Of a stretch of DNA of 64,000 nt, positions 16,801 to 24,412 are shown piece after piece. Under the pieces are notes generated by a model. It saw only the letters and a list, made by a program, of their open reading frames with translations, made no database searches and was not told where the DNA came from. How positions within the stretch are numbered: position 1 is the stretch's first letter; the number at the start of each line of letters is the position of its first letter. This DNA comes from Actinoplanes oryzae (GTDB lineage: Bacteria > Actinomycetota > Actinomycetes > Mycobacteriales > Micromonosporaceae), in contig NZ_JAUQWH010000015.1 in NCBI RefSeq assembly GCF_030757795.1, forward strand, positions 1-64,000, given 5' to 3'. The position numbers were made by a program, and so were the translations under genes.

Positions 16801-18147
16801 TCAGGCGACGGGCGCGAAGCCGGGCAGCCACTTCTCCAGGATCGCGCGGTAGGGCGCCTTGGCCTCGAGCTGGCAGAGAACGCCGATCGAGCCGAGGGTG
16901 ACCCGGTGGATGAGCAGGTAGGACGGGGGCAGGTTGAGCTTGCGGCTCAGCTGGAAGCCGGGGGAGCGCGGGCTCGACAGGCGCGTGGCCTCGGCGCGGA
17001 TCCAGCTGCGCGTGAAGCGGAACTCGTCGGCGGCGACCGGCGCGAGCATGGGGAGCAGGAAGTCGAGCACGCCCTGGGCGTCGAGGTCGTCGTCCTGGCG
17101 GATGAAGCCCTCCTCGCGCAGCCCGTCCGCGACCCCGGCGGCGTCGCCCTCGAGGGCCAGCCGGACCAGGCGGCCGATGGGCTCGGGATGCCCGTCGGGC
17201 AGGCGGGCCACGGCGCCGAAGTCGATGACCCCGAGCCGGCCGTCGGGCAGGATCCGGAAGTTGCCGGGGTGCGGGTCGGCGTGCAGCAGCCCGGCCCGCG
17301 CGGGCGCGGAGAAGTGCAGGACAGCCATGAGCCGGCCGGCCTCGTCGCGCTCCGCCTCGGTGCCGTCGCTGATCACGCCGGCCAGCGGCCGGCCCTCGAC
17401 CCACTCCGAGACCAGCACCTTGGGCGCGGACGCCACCACGCGCGGGACGAAGATCTCGGGATCACCGGCGAACGCGGCGGCGAAGGCCTTCTGGGTCTCC
17501 GCCTCCATCGCGTAGTCGAGCTCCTCGGTCACCCGCTCCCGCAGCTCGGTGAGCAGCGGCTTCATGTCCATGCCGGGCTGGATCACCTTGAACATCCCGG
17601 CGAGCCGCCCGAGCTGCTTGAGATCCGCGATCAGCGCCTCCCCGGCGCCCGGATACTGGATCTTGACCGCGACGGGCAGCGTCTTCGGCTTCGCCCCCTT
17701 GCGGGACGGCGGGAGCTTCCACACGGCCCGGTGCACCTGGCCGATGCTGGCGGCCGCGGCGGGGATGTCGTCGAACTCGGCGAACTTGTCGCGCCAGTCC
17801 GGACCCAGCTGCTCGGCCAGCGCCTTGTGCACGCTCGCCGTGGGCATCGGCGGGGCGGCCTCCTGAAGCTTGGTGAGCGCCTGGCGGTAGGGGCCGGCCA
17901 TCTCCTCGGGCATGGCCGCCTCGAACACGCTCAGGGCCTGGCCGAACTTCATCGCCCCGCCCTTGAGCTGCCCGAGCACGCTGAACAGCTGCTCGGCGGT
18001 GCGCTGCTGGATGTCGGCGGAGATGACGTCGGTCGCGATGCCGGTGACCCGCTTGCCCAGCCCGAGCACGGTGCGCCCGGCGAAGCCGAGCGGCAGCGCA
18101 GCGAGCTTGGCTGTCCGGGACGCCGCACGACGCGGTATATCGCTCAC
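16801..18147 (-). CDS. ABC1/AarF (UbiB) family atypical kinase
   Basis: 448 residues, matching M. tuberculosis Rv3197 in length and position. The family KxGQ signature is seen as KGGAMKFGQALSVFE, nucleotide-binding lysine in VAVKIQYPG, and the catalytic loop as HADPHPGN with IDFGAV. GTG at 18147 (MSDIPRRAASRTAKLA) is chosen because the family opens this way; a frame back to 18261 adds unrelated sequence. ABC1 kinases are linked to lipid or quinone metabolism, and the Rv3197 family has been linked to intrinsic drug resistance. The substrate is unknown. Confidence 0.9.
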   Translation of the reverse strand: MSDIPRRAASRTAKLAALPLGFAGRTVLGLGKRVTGIATDVISADIQQRTAEQLFSVLGQLKGGAMKFGQALSVFEAAMPEEMAGPYRQALTKLQEAAPPMPTASVHKALAEQLGPDWRDKFAEFDDIPAAAASIGQVHRAVWKLPPSRKGAKPKTLPVAVKIQYPGAGEALIADLKQLGRLAGMFKVIQPGMDMKPLLTELRERVTEELDYAMEAETQKAFAAAFAGDPEIFVPRVVASAPKVLVSEWVEGRPLAGVISDGTEAERDEAGRLMAVLHFSAPARAGLLHADPHPGNFRILPDGRLGVIDFGAVARLPDGHPEPIGRLVRLALEGDAAGVADGLREEGFIRQDDDLDAQGVLDFLLPMLAPVAADEFRFTRSWIRAEATRLSSPRSPGFQLSRKLNLPPSYLLIHRVTLGSIGVLCQLEAKAPYRAILEKWLPGFAPVA

Positions 18148-18315
18148 CAGATCATTGTGACCGACATGACGGCGATCGACCTCCTCGACTGCGGGCACTG
18201 CCCGATCGCTCGCCCGGTATCCCCGCATTGCACCTCCTCTGTCGTTTTTGCTCATGCCCACCGCCGGCAGCGGGTGCGACCGGCGGCGCGATGCGAGGCG
18301 CTGGAGTCTTCTCCG

Positions 18316-19653
18316 TCACAGCCGGCGGCGGGGTGCGGCGCACGCGCAGTGGGGGTGGGCTGCCCAGCTGCGGCGGCGGACGCGGCCCGGGGACCAGATC
18401 TCGATCTCGGCGCCGAGCGACTCGGGCTCGCCGCCGTCGAGGAACATCAGGGCCTCGGCGACCACATGGCCGACCGCGGCCCAGGCGCCGGCCACGCTGA
18501 GCGGCTCCTGCCCGGGGCGCTGGTTGGGCACGGCGTAGGGGTCGTCCATGGCCGTGTGCCCGTTCGGCCACACGGCGGGCGGCGGCGGGCTCCCGACGAC
18601 CTGAGCCGGCCCGCGAGCGTCCGGCGGGCTGTCGACGGGCCGGTCCTGCATCGGGATCGGTGGCGGCGGCTCGTCGGAGAACCGGGCGGAAGCGGGGACA
18701 GGTGACGCAGAGGCGCCCGGGGGTGGCATCGCATCCGGATCGGAGCGGCTCGGTGCGGGGACGGGACGGGCCGTCGAGAAGGGCGGGAGGAGGCGGAGGG
18801 CTTCGCTCGTGCGCTGGTTGCGATGCAGGACCAGGCAGTTGAGGCAGGGACGGCCGGTGGCGGGGACCAGCGGCCCGATCACGGTGATGGCCTCGCGGAC
18901 GGCGACCGGGAGGTAGGGCCGGCGGCGCTGGAGGTGGGCCAGGGCCAGCAGGGCGACGGGCTTGTCGGGGGCGAACTGGACGATCAGGGAGGCGTTGCCG
19001 CCGCGGATCGCCCGGATGTCGGTGCCGGGTGCGGCCGCCTCGACGGCCTCGGGGACGGCCGTGACGCGGGGCGTGCCCACGGCGGCCGCGGGAAGGGGAG
19101 CGGTGATGCGATCCTCGTCGGTGACCGTGCCCGAGAGGTCGGCGTGGACGTGGCCGACGCCCGCCTGGGCGAGGGCGACCGCGACGCCGGCGGCGAGGCG
19201 GCTGCGGCCGGCGACGACGACCTTGGCCTGGTGGCGCTTGCGCAGCAGGGAGGCGGGGCTGGCGGTCAGGCCGCGGGAGGGCGGGCGGCGGCTCAGCCGG
19301 GGCGGGCGCAGGGCCAGGGCGGTGGCCTCCCCCGACAGGAGGCGCCGGCCGGCCACGTCGAGGGTGGGCGGAAGGAGCCGCTGGGCCGGGACGACGAGGC
19401 CGGCCTCGTGCAGGACGTCGAGGAGCGTCGTGGCCTCGGTCAGGGAGATGCCCATGTCGGCCGCGGCCTGCACGATCGCCCGCTCGGGGCGGGTGCCGTC
19501 GAGGAGGTCGAGCAGGTGGGCCACGACAGGGTCGGGGAGATCGACGAGGACGGCATAGGCGGGATCGAGCCCCAGCTGCAAGGTGTGCACGCCGCGCCAG
19601 ATGCGCGGGAGCCCCGGCAGCAGGGTGGGTCGGTGCAGGGAGGGGCGCGTCAT
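18316..19653 (-). CDS. ThiF/E1-like protein with RRE-type N-terminus (Rv3196 family)
   Basis: About 445 residues. Residues 1-90 resemble the winged-helix RiPP recognition element of TOMM cyclodehydratase C proteins. The middle is a degenerate Rossmann E1-like domain (KVVVAGRSRLAAGVAVALAQAG, GTVTDEDR). The C-terminal part has CLNC and HCAC, a likely zinc site, interrupted by a long Pro/Ser-rich insertion of about 100 residues. Such proteins are annotated as TOMM leader-peptide-binding, but no YcaO partner is present. ATG at 19653 is used; the frame is open to 19701. A perfect inverted repeat touches the start codon. Confidence 0.75.
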   Translation of the reverse strand: MTRPSLHRPTLLPGLPRIWRGVHTLQLGLDPAYAVLVDLPDPVVAHLLDLLDGTRPERAIVQAAADMGISLTEATTLLDVLHEAGLVVPAQRLLPPTLDVAGRRLLSGEATALALRPPRLSRRPPSRGLTASPASLLRKRHQAKVVVAGRSRLAAGVAVALAQAGVGHVHADLSGTVTDEDRITAPLPAAAVGTPRVTAVPEAVEAAAPGTDIRAIRGGNASLIVQFAPDKPVALLALAHLQRRRPYLPVAVREAITVIGPLVPATGRPCLNCLVLHRNQRTSEALRLLPPFSTARPVPAPSRSDPDAMPPPGASASPVPASARFSDEPPPPIPMQDRPVDSPPDARGPAQVVGSPPPPAVWPNGHTAMDDPYAVPNQRPGQEPLSVAGAWAAVGHVVAEALMFLDGGEPESLGAEIEIWSPGRVRRRSWAAHPHCACAAPRRRL

Positions 19654-19655
19654 GC

Positions 19656-19670
19656 GTGACACGTTGTCAC
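19656..19670. promoter_or_regulatory. perfect inverted repeat at the start of the ThiF-like gene
   Basis: GTGACACGTTGTCAC, six-base arms and a three-base centre, two bases upstream of the ATG on the minus strand. Its size and symmetry fit a dimeric regulator site or a translational hairpin. Confidence 0.4.
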
Positions 19671-19693
19671 GTCCGCCGTGCGCGCTGCTTTCG

Positions 19694-19777
19694 TTGTCCA
19701 CAGGGCTGCACGGGCTCGTCCTCTGTTATCCACAGGATGTCCCGAGTTATCCACAGGCTGCGGAGTGCGGTGGATAA
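19694..19777. promoter_or_regulatory. cluster of four DnaA boxes
   Basis: TTGTCCACA at 19694, TTATCCACA at 19726, TTATCCACA at 19747, and an inverted near-match (TTATCCACC on the minus strand) at 19769-19777. Start-to-start spacings are 32, 21 and 22 bases, close to whole helical turns. No dnaA or dnaN gene is nearby, so this resembles a DnaA-titrating or reactivating site or a DnaA-regulated promoter rather than oriC. Confidence 0.75.
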
Positions 19778-19820
19778 CTACAGGGAGTTGTGATTCGGCT
19801 ACTTCAATGCCGGCGTGGCG

Positions 19821-19853
19821 ACGGCGGGAGCGATCGATGACCGTTCCCGCCGT
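19821..19853 (-). terminator. hairpin after the DUF5679-like gene
   Basis: A 9-bp perfect stem (19821-19829 with 19845-19853), 32 bases beyond the stop of the minus-strand zinc-ribbon gene. Confidence 0.55.
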
Positions 19854-19884
19854 CGGCGGTTCCCCGCAAGCTGGGGAGCAGCGA

Positions 19885-20046
19885 TCAGGCCTTGGCCTTG
19901 CCCAGGATGCGGTTGACCGTCGTGCCGCAGACCGGGCACTTGCCCTTGGCCATGTTCATGCCGGTCTTCGAGACCTCGACAGTGCCCTGGAAGTCGCGCT
20001 TCTCCTTGCACTTCACGCAGTAGCCGTTGTACGTGTTGTCGGCCAC
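19885..20046 (-). CDS. small zinc-ribbon protein, DUF5679-like, 53 aa
   Basis: GTG start at 20046 preceded by GAGGAGG. It reads VADNTYNGYCVKCKEKRDF at the start and KGKCPVCGTTVNRILGKAKA at the end, so two CXXC pairs form a compact zinc ribbon. Length and pattern match the DUF5679 family common in actinomycetes; the function is unknown. It lies upstream of the ThiF-like gene on the same strand with the DnaA boxes between. Coordinates may be off by one base. Confidence 0.8.
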   Translation of the reverse strand: MADNTYNGYCVKCKEKRDFQGTVEVSKTGMNMAKGKCPVCGTTVNRILGKAKA

Positions 20047-20820
20047 GGTTCCTCCTCGTCATGTTGTCGGCCGGGTCGGCCCGGTGCCTCGGTTGCGATC
20101 GGATCGGCGACCTCGACCGCTTCCAGGCGTGTTCGCGGCGGCAGCCGCGATTCTGTGTTCGGCGCTGGACCGCTCCGCGACCAGCGGATATGGCCACCCC
20201 GCCAGGGGCGGACACTACCCACGTCCGGCCCTTTCCATGTCAGCGCGGCGTCGGCGGTGTCGTCGACGTCGTGAGTTTGCCCGCCCGGATGACCCATATC
20301 GGGCAGATTGGGGTGGACACGCCGACGAATTACTTCAGAACGGCAGGAAAGGGACTTCCGGGACACCGCGCAGGGCGAATTTCGGGCGTTCTGCGGCGAC
20401 TTGGGCGCCAGACGTGCTTCTCCGGGCGGCGTGACTCGATGTGGCGTATCTCATGGTGGCTTTTGCCGGATTTCCGCAGCCGGGCTGGTCGGGCCGGCGG
20501 GGGGAGGCAAGGAGCGCGAGGCGTGACCTTCGAGGGTCATGATCGGCGAATGGCGAAGGCGATTCACGCGAAAAAGATCATGGAGAGGCGCCCGGGGCAA
20601 AAGAGGATCTTGGTTGTCCTGGGGCGGTTGGGGGTATCGCCTATGACGGGTTAGCCTGGGTCCGACCGGCCCTGTGTTGCGCTCGTGGAAAATATTTTCG
20701 GATTTTACGGGACGTTGCTCACATTTAGGGCGCGTGTCATTTGCCGTACCCTTGCGGCGACCTGGGCCCGACCGATTAACGTCGCAATGTGAAGCCGAGT
20801 CTGGGCTGCGCGAGCCGGTA
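20047..20820. other. 774-base stretch without a recognised gene
   Basis: Several frames stay open on both strands but none has a good start, family-like sequence or actinomycete codon pattern. Base composition is lower in GC than around it, especially at 20550-20780, which includes an AAAATATTTT run near 20700. It should hold the divergent promoters for the zinc-ribbon and DUF45 genes. A small RNA is possible but not shown. Confidence 0.5.
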
Positions 20821-21354
20821 ATGGCCAGGACGCGCAAGCCTGTCGTCGAAGTGCGGCGCAGTCAGCGTCGCCGTCGCACGGTGTCCGCGTACCGGGAGGG
20901 CGAGCGGGTCGTCGTCCTCATCCCCGACCGCTTCTCGCGCGCCGAGGAGTCCGAGTGGGTCGCGCGGATGCTCGCTCGCCTGGCCGCCCGTGAGGAGCGC
21001 GTGCAGCGCACGGACAGCGAGTTGCTGATCCGGGCCCGCAGGCTGATCACCCGCTATCTGCCCGATCACGAGAGCCGTGTGCACCCGGCCAGCGTGCGAT
21101 GGGTCACCAACCAGAACGGCCGCTGGGGGTCGTGCACCCCGGACGACGCGACCATCCGGATCTCGCACCGGATCCAGGAGATGCCGGACTGGGTCATCGA
21201 CTACGTGCTCCTGCACGAGCTGGCCCACCTGGTCGTCCCGAGCCACAGCGCCGCCTTCTGGGAGCTCGTCAGCCGCTATCCGAAGGCGGAACGCGCCCGC
21301 GGCTACCTCGAGGGCATCTCGGCGGCCACCGGCCTGGTCCTCGCCGACGACTGA
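20821..21354 (+). CDS. YgjP-like zinc metallopeptidase domain protein (DUF45)
   Basis: 177 residues. The zinc site HELAHL lies near residue 137 with the family motif WGSC at about 102, characteristic of the YgjP/WLM-related predicted metal-dependent hydrolases. No signal peptide is visible, so it is cytoplasmic. ATG at 20821 gives MARTRKPVVEVRRS; the ribosome site is weak. It is followed 27 bases later by another gene on the same strand. Confidence 0.9.
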   Translation: MARTRKPVVEVRRSQRRRRTVSAYREGERVVVLIPDRFSRAEESEWVARMLARLAAREERVQRTDSELLIRARRLITRYLPDHESRVHPASVRWVTNQNGRWGSCTPDDATIRISHRIQEMPDWVIDYVLLHELAHLVVPSHSAAFWELVSRYPKAERARGYLEGISAATGLVLADD

Positions 21355-21381
21355 CCGGGCGGACGGAGCTAGCCTGCTGGG

Positions 21382-21978
21382 GTGACCAGACGAGTCGTGG
21401 TGGCCCTCCTGACGCCGGTGACCTGGAGTCCGCCGGGCGTCGACCTGGCGAAGTGGCGTGCCGCCCTGGCCGAGGACGTCGTCGACCTGCTGGCCCGGCT
21501 CGCGGAGGCGCAGCCGGCCATCGCGGCCGTGCGGGACGATCTCGCGCTGGCGGAGGAGATCGCCTGGCCGGGCACGCCGATCTACGAGGTCCCGACGGCC
21601 ACCGTGCTGCCGGTGCTGCGCCGGGCGGCCGAGGAGGGTTTCGACCAGGGCGCCGTGCTCGCCGCCGACGCCGCCGACCTGCCCGGGATGATCCTGGGCA
21701 AGCTGCTCCGGCCGCTGGGCAGCAAGCCCGTCGCCGTGGCCCCCGCCGGCCGGGACGGCGGCCTGCTCGCGGTCGCCGCGAACCTGCCCGCCCCGGCCTG
21801 GCTGGCCGACCTCGACCTCGACACGGCCACCCCGATGACGGCCCGGCGGGGCGCACCCCAGCCCAGCCTCATCGAGTCGACCCCCGAGTGGCGGCGCCTG
21901 CGCGGCCCGGCCGACCTCGCCACCCTCGACATGGCCCTCGAAGGCTGGGAGAACACCCGCACCCTGCTGGGCGGCTGA
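21382..21978 (+). CDS. conserved hypothetical protein, possible GT-A fold
   Basis: 198 residues from GTG 21382. The segment VLAADAADLPGMILGKLLRP followed by a glycine-rich GRDGGLLAVAA resembles the TD.PDLP and DGG blocks of DUF2064/CofC-like nucleotidyl- or glycosyltransferases, but the N-terminal nucleotide loop is not evident. The assignment is therefore tentative. It is convergent with the DUF2342 gene, 10 bases apart. Confidence 0.6.
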   Translation: MTRRVVVALLTPVTWSPPGVDLAKWRAALAEDVVDLLARLAEAQPAIAAVRDDLALAEEIAWPGTPIYEVPTATVLPVLRRAAEEGFDQGAVLAADAADLPGMILGKLLRPLGSKPVAVAPAGRDGGLLAVAANLPAPAWLADLDLDTATPMTARRGAPQPSLIESTPEWRRLRGPADLATLDMALEGWENTRTLLGG

Positions 21979-21988
21979 CCGGCCGGCC

Positions 21989-23233
21989 CTACTTGGCGTC
22001 GTTGCCGTCGCCGTCGCCGTCCAGCCCCTCCAGCTCGGAGATGTCCCAGTCGTTCGTGGCCGTGGCGAACTTCTGCGGGTCGGCGAAGTCCTCGTCCGTC
22101 GGCAGCAGGTCGGGGTGCTCCCAGAGCGCGTCGCGCCCCTGCACGCCGCGGGCCTCGGTGACCGCCACCCACAGCGCGCCCGCCTCGCGCAGGCGGCGCG
22201 GGCGCAGCTCCAGGCCGACCAGCGCGGCGAACGTCTGCTCGGCGGGCCCACCCGCGGCCCGGCGCCGGCGGAACGCCTCGCCCAGCTGGACCACCGACGG
22301 CAGGCGGTCGCCCGCGGCCAGGTCGACGACGTGGCCGACCCAGCCCTCGACCAGCGCGAGCACGGTCTCGAGGCGGGCGAGCGACGCCTTCTGCTGCGGC
22401 GTGTCCTCGGGCGTGAAGATGCCCTCGAGCGCCATGGCCTGCATCGACTCGGGATCGCTCGGGTCGACGCGGCTCATCGCCTCCTCGATCGCCTCGCGGT
22501 TGACCGTGATGCCGCTCGCATAGGTCTCCACCGCGTTGAGCACGTGCGCCCGGAGCCAGGGCACGTGCTGGAAGAGGCGCTGGTGGGCGGCCTCGCGCAG
22601 GGCGACGTAGAGCCGGACCTGGTCCTCGGGGATCTCGAGGCCGTCGCCGTAGGTCTTGATGTTGGCCGGGATCAGCGCGGCGGTGCCGGCCGGGCCGAGC
22701 GGGAGACCGATGTCGCCCGCCGAGAGGACCTCCGCGGCGAGCTGGCCCAGCGCCTGGCCGAGCTGGCCGCCGAAGAGCGCGCCGCCGAGCGTGGCGACCA
22801 TCGACTGCATCGGGCCGAGCTGCGCGCGGGCCTCCTCGGGCACGAGGTCGCCCATCGCGCCGACCATGCGGCCGGCGATCGGGTCGCAGAGCTTTTTCCA
22901 CACGTCGAGCGTGTTGTAGACCCACTCGTTGCGGTTCCACGCTGTCGCGTCGCGGATGCCGGAGGGCATCGCGGACGCCGGGTCGAGCCACAGGTCGGCG
23001 AGGCGCAGGGCCTCGGTGACGGCGCTGTGCTCATACATGCTCACCGCGGGGTCGCCGGTCGCGCTCAGCTGGCTGGCCGCCACCTGGCGGGCCAGATCCC
23101 AGTTGACCGGGCCACTTCCGGGCGCGGCGAACATCTGCTGCAGCTGATTCATGAACTGCTGCATCTGCTGCGGGTCGGAGGGATCGGGCGGCTGGGCGCC
23201 CGGCAGGCTGAAGCCGAACGGGATATCAGGCAC
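21989..23233 (-). CDS. DUF2342 zinc-dependent metalloprotease-like protein (Rv3195 family)
   Basis: 414 residues. The Gln/Met-rich N-terminus (DPQQMQQFMNQLQQMF) and the blocks REAAHQRLFQHVPWL and LALVEGWVGHVVDL are characteristic of the actinobacterial DUF2342 family, sometimes called F420-biosynthesis-associated. Histidines in those blocks are candidate metal ligands. Protease activity is not proven for the family. Synteny with Rv3195 supports the call. It is divergent from the PDZ-Lon gene. Confidence 0.88.
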   Translation of the reverse strand: MPDIPFGFSLPGAQPPDPSDPQQMQQFMNQLQQMFAAPGSGPVNWDLARQVAASQLSATGDPAVSMYEHSAVTEALRLADLWLDPASAMPSGIRDATAWNRNEWVYNTLDVWKKLCDPIAGRMVGAMGDLVPEEARAQLGPMQSMVATLGGALFGGQLGQALGQLAAEVLSAGDIGLPLGPAGTAALIPANIKTYGDGLEIPEDQVRLYVALREAAHQRLFQHVPWLRAHVLNAVETYASGITVNREAIEEAMSRVDPSDPESMQAMALEGIFTPEDTPQQKASLARLETVLALVEGWVGHVVDLAAGDRLPSVVQLGEAFRRRRAAGGPAEQTFAALVGLELRPRRLREAGALWVAVTEARGVQGRDALWEHPDLLPTDEDFADPQKFATATNDWDISELEGLDGDGDGNDAK

Positions 23234-23323
23234 GTCCTCAACCGTACGCGCGTCAAGCCCGCAAATGCGCCATGCCGGTGTCAGCTCAGAGAGAACTCAG
23301 GGACGGTTGGTACGGTCACGCGC

Positions 23324-24352
23324 ATGAGACGTCGCGGTGTCACCGTCATCCTCGGCGCCCTGATCACCGCACTGCTGGCAGTCGGAGTCATGGCCTTCCC
23401 CCTGCCCTACGTCGTGCTCAAGCCCGGTCCGACCGTCAACACGCTCGGTTCGGACAACGGCAAAGAGGTCATCCAGGTGACGAAGGCGCAGACCTCCACC
23501 AGCGCGGGGCAGCTGCGGCTGACCACCGTCGGGGTGCAGCCGAGCGTCGAGCTGGTGTGGGCGATCCGGGGCTGGTTCAGCGACGAGCAGGCGGTCGTGC
23601 CGCGCGACCTCATCTATCCGCCGGACCAGAGCGAGCAGCAGACCGAGCAGCAGAACGCCGAGGAGTTCAAGTCCTCGCAGACCAGTGCCGAGACGGTCGC
23701 GCTGCGCGAGCTCGGTTACCCCATCCAGACGTACGTGACGGAGGTCGCAGCCGACGGCGCGGCGACCGGGGTCCTGCAGAAGGACGACGTCATCACCGCC
23801 GTCGACGGCACCGAGGTCACCAGCCCCGAGAAGCTCACCGAGCTGGTCCAGGCCAAACCCGCGGGCACCGCGCTGACCGTCACCTATGCGCGTGGCGGCA
23901 AGTCCGCGACCGCGAAGATCACGACCAAGGCGGCCGAGGACGGCAAGACCCCGCGGATCGGCGTCTCGATCGACAAGAAGCAGCCGCACCCCTTCACCGT
24001 CGCGATCGACCTCGACGAGATCGGCGGCCCGAGCGCCGGGCTCATGTTCACGCTGGGCATCATCGACAAGCTCAAGCCCGAGGACCTCACGGGCGGCAAG
24101 ATCATCGCGGGTACGGGCACCATCGACGACGAGGGCAACGTCGGCCCGATCGGCGGCATCCCCCAGAAGCTGGTCGGGGCCAAGCAGGCCGGCGCCCAGA
24201 TCTTCCTCGTGCCCGCCGACAACTGTGCCGAGGCTCTCAAGAACTCCGTCGACGGCCTGCCGATGGCGCGGGTGGCGACGGTGGACGACGCCCTGACCGC
24301 GCTGAGCACCTTCACGTCCGGAGGCACCCCGAAACCGTGCACGGCCTCCTGA
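23324..24352 (+). CDS. PDZ-Lon domain membrane protease (YlbL/Rv3194c family)
   Basis: 342 residues. An N-terminal membrane anchor (ILGALITALLAVGVMAFPLP) is followed by an extracytoplasmic PDZ domain around 130-210 and a Lon-type S16 domain. The catalytic serine is in GGPSAGLMF and the lysine in QKLVGAKQAG. Such proteins cleave membrane or secreted substrates. ATG at 23324 is used; a long upstream open frame is antisense to DUF2342. The UPF0182 gene follows after 60 bases, as in M. tuberculosis. Confidence 0.93.
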   Translation: MRRRGVTVILGALITALLAVGVMAFPLPYVVLKPGPTVNTLGSDNGKEVIQVTKAQTSTSAGQLRLTTVGVQPSVELVWAIRGWFSDEQAVVPRDLIYPPDQSEQQTEQQNAEEFKSSQTSAETVALRELGYPIQTYVTEVAADGAATGVLQKDDVITAVDGTEVTSPEKLTELVQAKPAGTALTVTYARGGKSATAKITTKAAEDGKTPRIGVSIDKKQPHPFTVAIDLDEIGGPSAGLMFTLGIIDKLKPEDLTGGKIIAGTGTIDDEGNVGPIGGIPQKLVGAKQAGAQIFLVPADNCAEALKNSVDGLPMARVATVDDALTALSTFTSGGTPKPCTAS

Positions 24353-24412
24353 AGCGGTCGCAACACCCTAGAGTGATACACCGGTCCTGATTTTGTGGGG
24401 TTCACGTTGGTC

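Noticed and set aside
18148-18261. N-terminal extension of the ABC1 kinase
   Set aside because: Family members begin at MSDI; the added 38 residues show no conservation pattern.
15417-19653. A complete RiPP biosynthetic cluster
   Set aside because: Only a precursor-like ORF and an RRE-like protein are present; modifying enzyme, protease and exporter are missing, so it is listed only as a speculative finding.
19694-19777. Chromosomal origin oriC
   Set aside because: Only four boxes, no AT-rich unwinding region beside them, and no dnaA, dnaN or gyrase genes.
20061-20654. 197-codon ORF in the gene-free stretch
   Set aside because: No ribosome site, poor codon bias, Arg/Gly-rich without motifs.
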